In this document: positions 26,779-35,103 of the stretch, one piece after another | Layout of the letters: each line of letters starts with the position of its first letter | How positions within the stretch are numbered: the stretch's first letter is position 1 | Assembly (NCBI RefSeq): GCF_042660705.1 | Contig: NZ_JBHSUQ010000001.1 | Strand: one strand, 5' to 3' | Origin: Undibacterium_A arcticum | Lineage (GTDB): Bacteria; Pseudomonadota; Gammaproteobacteria; Burkholderiales; Burkholderiaceae_D | Length of the DNA stretch: 64,000 bases | Program-made: the position numbers and the translations under genes | Notes under the pieces: model-generated | What the model was told of the DNA's origin: nothing | Databases searched by the model: none | The model's input: only the letters and a program-made list of their open reading frames with translations

Positions 26779-27081
26779 ATGAACGAATCGAAAAAGCCGT
26801 CTATGTCTCGCTGGATGATCTTTGGTTTTGTGGCCATGGGAGTCGCTTCCCTTGGTGGCTTAGCGGCCATGATCGCAATCGGCATTGACAAAGTTAGATC
26901 GGGCAAAGGATTGGATACATACCAAACAGCTTGGCTAGTGGAGTTCAATTACGTCGGTATGCTGATCTTATTTGGTGCGATTGCAGTGGCCCTTGCCATT
27001 GCTGGACTATTGAGGTTCGTCGATTACAAAAAGTCGCGTGATTTTGAACGAAAATATGGTATCGAGAAGGACGGGGGTTAA
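26779..27081 (+). CDS. Small two-helix membrane protein, unknown function
   Basis: A 100-residue protein with helices at about residues 12-35 (WMIFGFVAMGVASLGGLAAM) and 57-78 (VGMLILFGAIAVALAIAGLL), and a charged C-terminus (VDYKKSRDFERKYGIEK). The ATG lies only 2 bp outside the target duplication of the cassette, so the insertion may have cut it off from its original promoter. No clear ribosome site. I do not recognise the family. Confidence 0.55.
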   Translation: MNESKKPSMSRWMIFGFVAMGVASLGGLAAMIAIGIDKVRSGKGLDTYQTAWLVEFNYVGMLILFGAIAVALAIAGLLRFVDYKKSRDFERKYGIEKDGG

Positions 27082-27161
27082 TCGAGTACCCCTTCCATCG
27101 CGCCGGTCTGTTTGGAATTCATTGAACTTTAACCCGGCCCTAGATAAGGTCGAACATCAAT

Positions 27162-27458
27162 ATGGCGGAACTAATTTGGAAAGCTTCAATGCAGTATTAC
27201 TCGCGATCGGACGAGGCTGCGTTCTTCGGATGGCTTAAGTCGATCCCAGGCGCAACTCATATGGAGGGACATGGCCGGGAGCTTGTGATCCTCCTTCGTT
27301 CAACGCGTGTTTCCGCGGCAAGTCTTCGCGAGCTAATTGCTTTGTACAAGCGATATGATGGAAATATGTCAGAGTTGGCACAGTTCGCAAACAAATCGAA
27401 TTCCAGTTGGTTTCAAGCTCCGTCTGCGTACTGGTACAAGGCAACATTTGGAAATTGA
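27162..27458 (+). CDS. Small soluble protein, unknown function
   Basis: A 98-residue protein (AELIWKASMQYYSRSDEAAF, LVILLRSTRVSAASLRELIA, WFQAPSAYWYKATFGN). It looks like a compact alpha/beta domain with no signal peptide and is the second of two orphan genes after the cassette. Its codon use and AT content differ from the housekeeping genes. Similar lone small genes are common in accessory DNA; no function assigned. Confidence 0.5.
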   Translation: MAELIWKASMQYYSRSDEAAFFGWLKSIPGATHMEGHGRELVILLRSTRVSAASLRELIALYKRYDGNMSELAQFANKSNSSWFQAPSAYWYKATFGN

Positions 27459-27750
27459 AGTGACATTCAATTGCGAGTTGAACGACCGCTCTTGAGAAGC
27501 GTGACCGGCGGCAATGGGTCGTTTGCAGCTGGTCGCGGCTGCTCTTAATAAGCCGGTGCCACTTGGTGTTCGATCAGAGTAAGGTTGTCCCGGGCATTGT
27601 GCGCGCTTGAATTCTATGCGGAGACAAAGCGACGGTTTGTCTTCGACTTTGCCTCTCCTTACCTGGACGATCTAGAACCATTCCCTAGCTGCGCACTGTC
27701 CCAGACTTCAATGGCAAAGAACACTAAGAGCAAGTTGTTACTGCAAGCCG
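27459..27750. other. Intergenic region with a possible gene remnant
   Basis: Mostly non-coding. A plus-strand frame from about 27590 to 27761 reads coding-like (EFYAETKRRFVFDFASPYLD, then LEPFPSCALSQTSM) but has no start and may be the 3' remnant of a lost gene. Confidence 0.3.
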
Positions 27751-28251
27751 CTACAACATGACCGGCTTGTTCGACAGCTGGTTAGCGCGGCCGCCGTCGG
27801 CCGGCATCTGTGCTTTCAGCAGGGCGTTGAGCTGAGCCAGCGCGTCCACGACGCTGTCGTGATACGCGCCGCGTGCAAAGCCGTGTGTCATGGTCTGGCA
27901 GACCGAGTGCCAGTCGCCACGTGAGACCAGTCGCCCGACCGCGCGATCGGCCACGATCTCGACTTTGTGATCGGCCAGGTTGATATACAGCAGCACGCCG
28001 CAGTTCTCTTCGGTATCCCAGATCCGGTAGTGGGAAAACAGTTCGACCGCGCGCTGGCGCGACGTCAAATGCTGCAACACCATATGCGTGGGGAGTGCCG
28101 GTTCGACGATTAGCCTGACTTCGGCGCGATGCAGTTGCTCGCCTTCCGCAATCGCGGTTTCGATTGCTTTCAGCGTCGCCGCGGGAAACACCTTGCGACC
28201 GGCCGCCGACGTGGTGAACCAATGCTTGCATAGCCGTGACAATGTATTCAT
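27751..28251 (-). CDS. TPM-domain protein (YgcG-related), soluble
   Basis: A 166-residue TPM (Psb32/YgcG) domain without signal peptide: KHWFTTSAAGRKVFPAATLK, GEQLHRAEVRLIVEPALP, RIWDTEENCGVLLYINLADH, VEIVADRAVGRLVSRGDWHS. Its ATG overlaps the stop of the upstream TPM gene by one base, so they are translationally coupled. In this family, LemA and two TPM proteins usually occur together as here. Role is unclear, possibly membrane-protein quality control. Confidence 0.85.
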   Translation of the reverse strand: MNTLSRLCKHWFTTSAAGRKVFPAATLKAIETAIAEGEQLHRAEVRLIVEPALPTHMVLQHLTSRQRAVELFSHYRIWDTEENCGVLLYINLADHKVEIVADRAVGRLVSRGDWHSVCQTMTHGFARGAYHDSVVDALAQLNALLKAQMPADGGRANQLSNKPVML

Positions 28252-29126
28252 TACCAGTCCCCCGATGCGCCGCCGCCGTCGAAACCACCGCCACCACCGG
28301 TAAAGCCGCCGCCGGAACTTCCTCCGCCACCACCTCCGCCAAACCCGCCGCCAAACCCGCCGCCGCCGCGACCGACGCTATTGGCGAGGACGCTGCCGAG
28401 AATCACGCCGGCCGTATTGCCCCAGGCGCCGTGCGACAACGCATTGCCACGCGGCCCGCGCGAACGCGCCAGCGCGATCACGACCAGAAACGCGAAGAAC
28501 AGGATCGGCAGCCACGAACCCAGGTTATCGCCATGGATGGCGCTGACAGCCGGTTTGGCCGGCGCCGGGAAGTGCTCCTGGTCGAGCAAGGCGGTCAGCG
28601 CGGTGACGCCGGCCGTCAAGCCGCCATAGAAGTCGTTCTGGCGGAAATGCGGTGCGATCACATCCTGCAGGATGCGTTTTGACTGGGCATCGGTGACCGT
28701 GCCTTGCACGCCGCGCCCGGTTTCTATCCTCAGTCGCCGCAGTTCTTTCGGATTGTCTTTGGCGACCACCAGGATCACGCCGTCATCGACGCCCTTGCGT
28801 CCCAGCTTCCAGGCGTCGGCAACCCGGATGCTGTATTGCTCGATCACCTCCGGCGCGGTGCTGCTGATTAGTAGCACCGCGACCTGATTGCCGGTACGGG
28901 CTTCGTAATCCTTCAGCACATTGTCCAAGGCAGCGCGCTGGGCCGGATCGAGCAGGCCGACCTGGTCCATCACATGCGCGCTGAGCGGCGGAACCGGCGC
29001 GAATTTGGGGACCTGCGCCTGTCCCTGTGCCTGTGCCTGCGCCGGGTAGGGCGCCAGGCACAGCAACAGTGCGAACAATCCCGATAGCTGGCGCAGAAAG
29101 CTCATGGTGGGCTCACGTGGTGACAA
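28251..29126 (-). CDS. TPM-domain membrane protein with glycine-rich tail (YgcG-like)
   Basis: A 291-residue protein. A signal peptide (residues 1-30) is followed by the TPM domain: VMDQVGLLDPAQRAALDNVL, YEARTGNQVAVLLISSTAPE, RIETGRGVQGTVTDAQSKRI. A membrane helix (about 207-222) is followed by a long glycine-rich tail (GGGGFGGGFGGGGGGGSSGG). This is the standard YgcG architecture. It sits between lemA (11 bp upstream) and the second TPM gene. Confidence 0.88.
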   Translation of the reverse strand: MSPREPTMSFLRQLSGLFALLLCLAPYPAQAQAQGQAQVPKFAPVPPLSAHVMDQVGLLDPAQRAALDNVLKDYEARTGNQVAVLLISSTAPEVIEQYSIRVADAWKLGRKGVDDGVILVVAKDNPKELRRLRIETGRGVQGTVTDAQSKRILQDVIAPHFRQNDFYGGLTAGVTALTALLDQEHFPAPAKPAVSAIHGDNLGSWLPILFFAFLVVIALARSRGPRGNALSHGAWGNTAGVILGSVLANSVGRGGGGFGGGFGGGGGGGSSGGGFTGGGGGFDGGGASGDW

Positions 29127-29136
29127 TGGAATCGGC

Positions 29137-29754
29137 TTACTTGCCGAAACTGACGGTCGGCGCCGATGAAATGGCCTTCTCGTTCTCGACCGTAAACGTC
29201 GGCTTGACGTTGTACTTCAGCACCATCGCGGTCAGATTGCTCGGGAAGCTGCGCGCCAGCACGTTGTAGTCCTGCACCGCGGCAATGTAACGCTGGCGCG
29301 CGACGGTGATGCGGTTTTCAGTGCCCTCCAGTTGCGACTGCAGATCGCGAAAGCTGGTATCGGCCTTCAACTGCGGATAATTTTCCGACACGGCCATCAG
29401 GCGCGACAGCGCGCTCGACAGTTCGCCCTGGACTTGCTGGAATTTCTTGAATGCTTCCGGGTCGCTCAATACTTCCGGCGTGATCTGGAAACTGGTGGCC
29501 GCCGCGCGCGCCTTGGTCACCGCTTCCAGCGTCTCCCTTTCGTGCGATGCATAGCCTTTGACCGTGTTGACCAGATTCGGAATCAGGTCGGCGCGGCGCT
29601 GGTACTGGTTGACCACTTCGCTCCAGGCCGCCTTGATCGCTTCATCCTTGGTCTGGAATTCATTGTAGCCACAGGCGGAGAGGGTCGAGGCGAGGGCGAT
29701 GATGGCAAATGCTTTGATTAATCTGGCGGGGTATTGTTTGAACAACTGCATCAT
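29137..29754 (-). CDS. lemA: LemA family protein
   Basis: A 205-residue LemA protein. The N-terminal signal ends in a lipobox-like ALASTLSAC, then the LemA helical core: WSEVVNQYQRRADLIPNLVN, HERETLEAVTKARAAA, LMAVSENYPQLKADTSFRDL, and RSFPSNLTAMVLKYNVKPTF. It is anchored outside the cytoplasm. First gene of the lemA-TPM-TPM operon. Function is not settled for the family. Confidence 0.92.
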   Translation of the reverse strand: MMQLFKQYPARLIKAFAIIALASTLSACGYNEFQTKDEAIKAAWSEVVNQYQRRADLIPNLVNTVKGYASHERETLEAVTKARAAATSFQITPEVLSDPEAFKKFQQVQGELSSALSRLMAVSENYPQLKADTSFRDLQSQLEGTENRITVARQRYIAAVQDYNVLARSFPSNLTAMVLKYNVKPTFTVENEKAISSAPTVSFGK

Positions 29755-30029
29755 GGCGATTTCCTCTGGTGGTTCGATTTGGAATTATTGAGGTGAAACG
29801 ATGGCTCCGCGAGAACATTTACTCCGGCGTGAATTCTTGGCGCAACGATAACATATTGACGGTCGGCCGGGATATCGGCTTGCGTCCTCGCCGGCGCCGA
29901 CTTTTGGCAGGCCGGCCAGTCGCCGTTTGCGTTCCAAACGCCGGTGCCGACTTGGCGGCGGGTTAAAATACGGGTTCCGCACCGCATCGCGGCGTGCTCC
30001 CTCCAATATCTCGTCGATCACCAAAAACA

Positions 30030-30857
30030 ATGACCTTCATCCAGAAACTCGCTGCCGCCTGGCAGCAGAACGATACGCTGCTGTGCGTCGGCCTCGACCC
30101 GGACAGCGCCAAATTGCCGGCCCCGCTACAAGGCCAGCCAGACGGCATCTATACCTTCTGCAAGGCGATCATCGATGCCACGGCCGACGTTGTGTGTGCC
30201 TTCAAGCCGCAGATCGCCTATTTTTCGGCGTTGCGGGCCGAAGACCAGCTGGAAGCGCTGTGTGTTTACCTGCGCGCGACCTATCCGCAGATCCCGATCG
30301 TGCTGGATGCCAAACGCGGCGACATTGGCGCCACCGCCGAGCAGTATGCCCGCGAAGCCTATGAACGCTATGGCGCGGATGCGGTCACGCTCAGCCCGTA
30401 TATGGGGTTTGATTCGGTCGCGCCGTATCTGGAATGGAAGGATCGCGGCGCCATCGTGCTGTGCCGTACCTCCAATGCGGGCGGCTCCGACCTGCAATTT
30501 CTGAAAGTCGACGGCCAGCCGCTGTATCAACATGTGGCGCGGATGGTGGCCGACAAGTGGAATACCAACGGGCAGTGCGCCTTGGTGGTCGGGGCCACCT
30601 TTCCCGAGGAGCTGGCACAGGTGCGCGCGATCGTCGGCGACATGCCGCTGCTGGTGCCCGGCATCGGGGCGCAGGGCGGCGATATCGCGGCGACGGTGAG
30701 CGCCGGAAAAACGGCCAACGGCACCGGCATGATGATCAGTTCGTCACGTGCGATCCTGTATGCGGCTCCGGATGCGACTACGGGCGAGGACTTTGCGATG
30801 GCGGCGCGGCGGGTGGCGTTGCAGACGCGGGCTGCGATCAATCAGTTCCGTCGCTAG
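30030..30857 (+). CDS. pyrF: Orotidine 5'-phosphate decarboxylase (type 2)
   Basis: A 275-residue enzyme that converts OMP to UMP, the last step of de novo pyrimidine synthesis. It is the long (type 2) form. The catalytic site VLDAKRGDIGATAEQYA has Lys95 between Asp93 and Asp98. LLCVGLDPD and VPGIGAQGGD are the other conserved loops. ATG 30030 gives the typical MTFIQKL start. The TAG stop at 30855-30857 is formed by the first bases of the MITE-like element that begins at 30854, so the last residue(s) of the original protein may have changed. Confidence 0.95.
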   Translation: MTFIQKLAAAWQQNDTLLCVGLDPDSAKLPAPLQGQPDGIYTFCKAIIDATADVVCAFKPQIAYFSALRAEDQLEALCVYLRATYPQIPIVLDAKRGDIGATAEQYAREAYERYGADAVTLSPYMGFDSVAPYLEWKDRGAIVLCRTSNAGGSDLQFLKVDGQPLYQHVARMVADKWNTNGQCALVVGATFPEELAQVRAIVGDMPLLVPGIGAQGGDIAATVSAGKTANGTGMMISSSRAILYAAPDATTGEDFAMAARRVALQTRAAINQFRR

Positions 30858-31017
30858 TGTAGTGTTTCATTCTTGATGGAACAAATAAAAGAGATGGATT
30901 TTCGTGCCAGATTAGGCGCAAACCGCAGCGATAGCGAGCTATCGCGAGGATTTGCAACGACATATGGTGCGAAAAGACGCGCTTTTATGTTGCGGCAAGA
31001 ATGAAACACTACACTAG
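30854..31017. mobile_element. MITE-like element with 21-bp perfect inverted repeats
   Basis: CTAGTGTAGTGTTTCATTCTT at 30854-30874 recurs as a perfect inverted copy at 30997-31017, a 164-bp unit. The TA inside each end and TA-rich tips are what IS630/Tc1-type insertion into TA would leave. The centre carries a hairpin (CGATAG-CGAG-CTATCG). No coding capacity. The left end supplies the pyrF stop codon. Confidence 0.7.
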
Positions 31018-31034
31018 GCTGCAGGCACAGCCCA

Positions 31035-31110
31035 TCAAGCCACTGCCAGCCGCCATAGCGACGTCAATTCCGCCGCGCGCGCCGCGTGCAACGGTCGCGC
31101 CGTTGCTGAC
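31035..31110. repeat. Partial copy of the methyltransferase gene 3' end
   Basis: 76 bp nearly identical to 35026-35103, the last 25 codons of the methyltransferase gene. Translated on the minus strand it still reads LHAARAAELTSLWRLAVA and a stop. A few substitutions and a 2-bp length difference separate the copies. Confidence 0.85.
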
Positions 31111-31118
31111 TCAGGACA

Positions 31119-32252
31119 CTAGCCGATGATTCTCCCGGTGCGGTCGACGGCGACCACTTCAGAGAAACGCGAGCCATGGTGGCCGCCACCGGCGAAGTTG
31201 ACGTTGTAACCGCCGAGATCGAGGTTCAAGCCAGTCAAGGCCTTTTTAAAACTGGCCCTGGTGAGGCCATCGCCTTTGATTGCCCGCGCCGCCTCGATAG
31301 CGACCAGGCCCACGATGTAGCCCTCGAGGCTGGTATAGCCGATGCGCGCACCACTGCCGAGCGCAGTGATATCCTGCTCGCAGCGCTTGACCAGCGAGAT
31401 TGTTGCCGATCTGGGACGTGGTACCACCTGTGCCATGATGATACCCCGCCCCAAGGTCGTCATCTTGTCAATGAGCGCCTGTCCCGCGAACGACGATGCA
31501 AAATAGAATCCCGCATAGCCGCGCTTGGTCAGGTGCTCGGTCAAGCTGACGATAGGTGCCGAGTTAGTCGTGAACAAAATGCAATCCACCTTGGCCGCCA
31601 GAAGTTTTTCCGCGTCGGCATCAAACGATTTGGCGTTGCGGTCGAGTGCAATCGTTTCTGTGGGTTTGATGCCTGCTGCGCCGAGTGCGCTCGCCATGGC
31701 CGCCTGGTTGGCTGGCGAGGTGTCTTTTAGGTAGACATAGCCGATTCGGCGCATACCGAATTCCTTCACGAAGGCCACCAGCTTGGCGTACTCGTCATCG
31801 TAACCGGCGCGAACGTGGTAAGGCATGCTCAGTTCCTTGTTTCGGATACCCATGTTGCCACTCGCCGTACCCAAGAGCACGATGCGCGCCGCTTCAATGG
31901 TCGGCAATGCTGCCTCTGCTCCGGCGCCGCTGGTGAAGCCCACCAGGGCCGACACACCCGAGTCAATCAGACTCTTGGTGTTTTGTTTGCAGCGCTCGCG
32001 ATCGCCGCCATCATCGAGCGTCACCAATTCGAAGCGCGGGCCTTTCCCGCCATCGGACTTGGCGGCCGATGCGAACGCAGCGGCGATGCCGTCGCGCACG
32101 TCTTTGCCATAGCTTGCTTGCGCGCCAGTCAGTGACGCCGATTGCCCGAACTTGACGACGGCAGATTGAGCATGAGCATCTTTAAACAATCCTCCAATCA
32201 TACTGCTCGCCAATAAGGCTGGGGCTGCGGACAATAGGTCTCGACGTTTCAT
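31119..32252 (-). CDS. ABC transporter substrate-binding protein, LivK/branched-chain amino acid type
   Basis: A 377-residue periplasmic protein. The N-terminus MKRRDLLSAAPALLASSMIG has an RR pair and may use the Tat route. The fold is type I: VVKFGQSASLTGAQASYGKD, LVTLDDGGDRERCKQNTKSL, SALVGFTSGAGAEAALPTIE, RIGYVYLKDTSPANQAAMAS. No permease or ATPase is adjacent. Stand-alone proteins of this kind beside haem proteins sometimes serve as sensors or unusual receptors. Start ATG 32252 begins the signal peptide. Inside the segment flanked by the methyltransferase-tail repeats. Confidence 0.85.
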   Translation of the reverse strand: MKRRDLLSAAPALLASSMIGGLFKDAHAQSAVVKFGQSASLTGAQASYGKDVRDGIAAAFASAAKSDGGKGPRFELVTLDDGGDRERCKQNTKSLIDSGVSALVGFTSGAGAEAALPTIEAARIVLLGTASGNMGIRNKELSMPYHVRAGYDDEYAKLVAFVKEFGMRRIGYVYLKDTSPANQAAMASALGAAGIKPTETIALDRNAKSFDADAEKLLAAKVDCILFTTNSAPIVSLTEHLTKRGYAGFYFASSFAGQALIDKMTTLGRGIIMAQVVPRPRSATISLVKRCEQDITALGSGARIGYTSLEGYIVGLVAIEAARAIKGDGLTRASFKKALTGLNLDLGGYNVNFAGGGHHGSRFSEVVAVDRTGRIIG

Positions 32253-32495
32253 GTTATTTAATCCTAAATTTAAAAAGGGTTTTCCATCCTGCGCGTAGCA
32301 AAGCAATTTCTTGCTCGATGCTCTATCCCGCCTCATCGGGAAATTTATCGCGCACGGATGTTCGAACTAAAGCGAATTCAAGTGCGCAGCATTGTTTTGT
32401 TATAAATTCTCTGCCCCATCATGGGGACAATAGGGCACTCTTGACACTATGCTTGCTGTCCAATTGGCGCGGCGCATAGTGCAGGAATGTTTTGA

Positions 32496-33164
32496 TCACA
32501 AATTCACCAAATAATAAACACCGGCTGCGCATGCGGCAATGCAAATGAATGCGCGCAGGCGCATCTGCCACGAATCGTTGGCGGCGAGTGCATCACCTTC
32601 ACTGATTTTATCGCCAGTAATCATCGGTATGATCAGATCTTCTTTCTTCCTGACGTAGTAGTAAATGATGGCTGCGACATGCAAGCCAACTAATGCATAG
32701 ATCAAGTTGCCGCTTACCTGCGCGTGGAACCAGCTGAGCTTATCAGACACGTCCTTGCTAATGAATTTCGCCAAGGGTCCTTCGCTGGCAATATCATCAT
32801 TCGCAAATAATCCAGAGGCGGTCTGCATGACTATCACACCCAGCATTGCAAATACTGATAGGCCACCGAGCGGAGTATGCCCGAGATGTTTTTTTCTTTG
32901 GTCACGCCTTTCCGGCTCGATACAAAGGCGAGGATGGCGGAAGGGGCATGCAAAAAAAGTTTGAGAAGCGTGCGTAGCGTGTTCCGATCACGCCCCAAAG
33001 GAGTCGGAATCCGACCAGAGCCAGCGCCAAATAGCCAAAACGAAAATGCCACTCGATCGCGTTACCGCCAATTTTTTTCGGTAACCAGGGCAGTGATGAC
33101 AGCCACCGCTAACGCCCAGTGAAACAAGCGAATGGGTAAATCCCAAACACGCATTTTTCTTCAT
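32496..33164 (-). CDS. Cytochrome b561-type membrane protein (several frameshifts)
   Basis: Four minus-strand pieces assemble into one di-haem cytochrome b (Ni-hydrogenase CYTB family): MRVWDLPIRLFHWALAVAVI, NAIEWHFRFGYLALALVGFR, LHAPSAILAFVSSRKGVTKE, HLGHTPLGGLSVFAMLGVIV and LSWFHAQVSGNLIYALVGLH. Frames change at runs of seven: 33072-33078 (T), 32952-32958 (A) and 32889-32895 (T). A further A run (33154-33158) separates the best-placed ATG (33164, AAGGAG upstream) from MRVWDL. Four transmembrane histidines are conserved. It normally passes electrons to a c-type cytochrome, as encoded beside it. Confidence 0.7.
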
Positions 33165-33203
33165 TTCTTACTCCTTCAATTTCGCTTTGCCTGTGTCTGA
33201 CGT

Positions 33204-33401
33204 TCACGCCTCGACCGTGGATTTGTCGAATGGCATGTCAGATTTGACCACGGCGCCGACGCGATTGATATGTGAGCTTAATACCTTAAATGCGGCTTGC
33301 CGGTATTTGACTGCATCATCGACCCTGGCAAATTGAGCTTGCGCTGACACAGGAGCGGCAATCAAAGTGCTTAACAAGATATTGGCGAGTAGACGTTTCA
33401 T
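33204..33401 (-). pseudogene. Truncated cytochrome c' (c556-like)
   Basis: 65 residues with a signal peptide (MKRLLANILLSTLIAAPVSAQ) and the first helices of a cytochrome c' (FARVDDAVKYRQAAFKVLSS, HINRVGAVVKSDMPFDKSTV). It then stops. The haem-binding CxxCH and last two helices, usually about 80-90 residues further, are missing, so it cannot bind haem. It sits between the cytochrome c and b genes, a usual pairing for c' with b561. Confidence 0.7.
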
Positions 33402-33451
33402 GCTAAAGCCGGTTTTTGGAACGAGACACTTATGTTTTCATGACTGCATAC

Positions 33452-34516
33452 TTATTGATTACGAGGGGCTTGGGTGCGCTCCCATTCCCGTGCGGCATCG
33501 ACTAATTTCTCGAATGCGCCGCCTTTGTCCAGCAATACCTGCTCGAGCTGCGGATCAAGTGTCTTTTCAATGCCTTGTTCGTCCAGAGGCATCTTTTTTT
33601 CACGTACCGATTTTAATACGCGATGGATTTCCATCGACGCGTGTGCCGGCGATTGCAGCAGTACGAGTTTTTTCATTTTATCGGGATTATTCGGCACATG
33701 GCAGGACAAACACTGTGACTCGCGCAGCGTAATGGCAAACTCGCGATACGATTGATCCAGTTTTTGCTTGTACGGATTATTCTCGCGATACAGTCCATCG
33801 AACAAGGTGACTGCAGGCTGAGTTTTGCCATGTTCATCGGTCCACAGCCATTTGCCGTCAAATGCCGGGACGGTCGCTTTGGCAGCAGGGTACCCGGGTA
33901 CCACTTCGCCAAATATAGAAAACTGTGCGAATCGCAGCTTGCTGGTGTTAGGGTCGATCCACAACAGCATCGTGTTTGCATTTTCGTAGGTATTCCATTT
34001 CGCGGCATCGTGCCAGAACGGGTACGGAAATTGTCCCGGCTGTAGGCGATTGCGAAACACCACCCCTAATGTCGCCAGATAGAGCTTCTCGCGCTCGTTG
34101 TAGGTCACCTTGTATTTTCCATCGAACATGAACAGCGGCATATACAAGCCAGCGAGGATTTCCGGCGCAAACTGCGTCAATGGGGTTTCCTTCAACGTCA
34201 TATTCGGGTCTCGCTGTCGTCCCCACAACACCACCGGCAGCATCATTTGCTTGATAAGCGAATCATCGAACATGGCTTGACGGCAAAGATCGAACGCGCC
34301 CTGGCTAGCAGGATCAGACAATGGACAAACCTGCTTCAATTCATTGGCAATCTTGCCAACGGCTTGTTCGATTTTTTCCCGCGTTGCAGCTTCTGCCGCT
34401 ATCGCTGCATTGGCAGTGGCGCCGAGGATCAAGGCGGCGCTCCACATGGCGCGCAGATAGCGCTGCACTTGAATTGACTTGAAACGCGGACGCTGCAGCT
34501 TGCTGATTTTTTTCAC
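33452..34516 (-). CDS. Mono-haem c-type cytochrome, DUF3365-like
   Basis: A 354-residue exported protein with a hydrophobic segment at residues about 23-41 and a single haem c motif CLSCH near residue 273 (LRESQCLSCHVPNN). Blocks such as LKQVCPLSDPASQGAFDLCR, YNEREKLYLATLGVVFRNR and MLLWIDPNTSKLRFAQFSIF are shared with uncharacterised c-type cytochromes. Probably periplasmic electron carrier or sensor; partner cytochrome b lies downstream on the same strand. Confidence 0.65.
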   Translation of the reverse strand: MKKISKLQRPRFKSIQVQRYLRAMWSAALILGATANAAIAAEAATREKIEQAVGKIANELKQVCPLSDPASQGAFDLCRQAMFDDSLIKQMMLPVVLWGRQRDPNMTLKETPLTQFAPEILAGLYMPLFMFDGKYKVTYNEREKLYLATLGVVFRNRLQPGQFPYPFWHDAAKWNTYENANTMLLWIDPNTSKLRFAQFSIFGEVVPGYPAAKATVPAFDGKWLWTDEHGKTQPAVTLFDGLYRENNPYKQKLDQSYREFAITLRESQCLSCHVPNNPDKMKKLVLLQSPAHASMEIHRVLKSVREKKMPLDEQGIEKTLDPQLEQVLLDKGGAFEKLVDAAREWERTQAPRNQ

Positions 34517-35025
34517 AAGGAGTCCTTAGTAATGTTTGTCCAGTTTCCCGGTGCAGGGTCAAATGCCATTAACGCCAGAGCCGTCCGTATATTCAGGAAC
34601 CGTCCGATCGCCTGGAAGCCGAATGGATATTCGATCTCGGACGGTTGTTTGTACAACTCGGAGTGATAGCAAATCGACAAATGCGTCATTGCTGCAATGG
34701 CTTCCTTGTACCAGATTTATAACACATGAGTTGCCGCAAGGCAATTTCACCTTGGGCGGGTGTGCACACCCTAAAAAGGGTCCAAAACGGTTCTGAACAC
34801 GCAGATCGCATCGCTAGGAAAAGAGCTGGTGGTTGACGAATGACTGCCCCTGGCTGCAGGCCGCCCTTGAATGTCAATTGCGTCGAAGCTTGATCCATTT
34901 TTTGCGCCGAGCCGTGCCCCCATTGTTCTTGCCTTACACGACGATGGCATCGAGCAGGGGAGGTTTTTAACAGCGCGTCAATTTTTGACGACAGGTTGCA
35001 GAGAGGTCGGTCAGCAATGCAGACC
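34517..35025. other. Non-coding upstream region of the haem island
   Basis: 508 bp with no supportable gene. It must hold the promoter of the cytochrome operon and the junction with the methyltransferase tail. Short open frames on both strands lack ribosome sites. Confidence 0.4.
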
Positions 35026-35103
35026 TCAAGCCACCGCCAGCCGCCATAGCGACGTCAACTCCGCCGCGCGCGCCGCGTGCAACGGGTCGCTCGCATCGCT
35101 GAC
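35026..35103. repeat. Resident copy of the duplicated 78-bp methyltransferase tail
   Basis: The last 25 codons and stop of the methyltransferase gene; the second copy is at 31035-31110 in the same orientation. The pair brackets the SBP-cytochrome segment like direct repeats. Confidence 0.85.
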
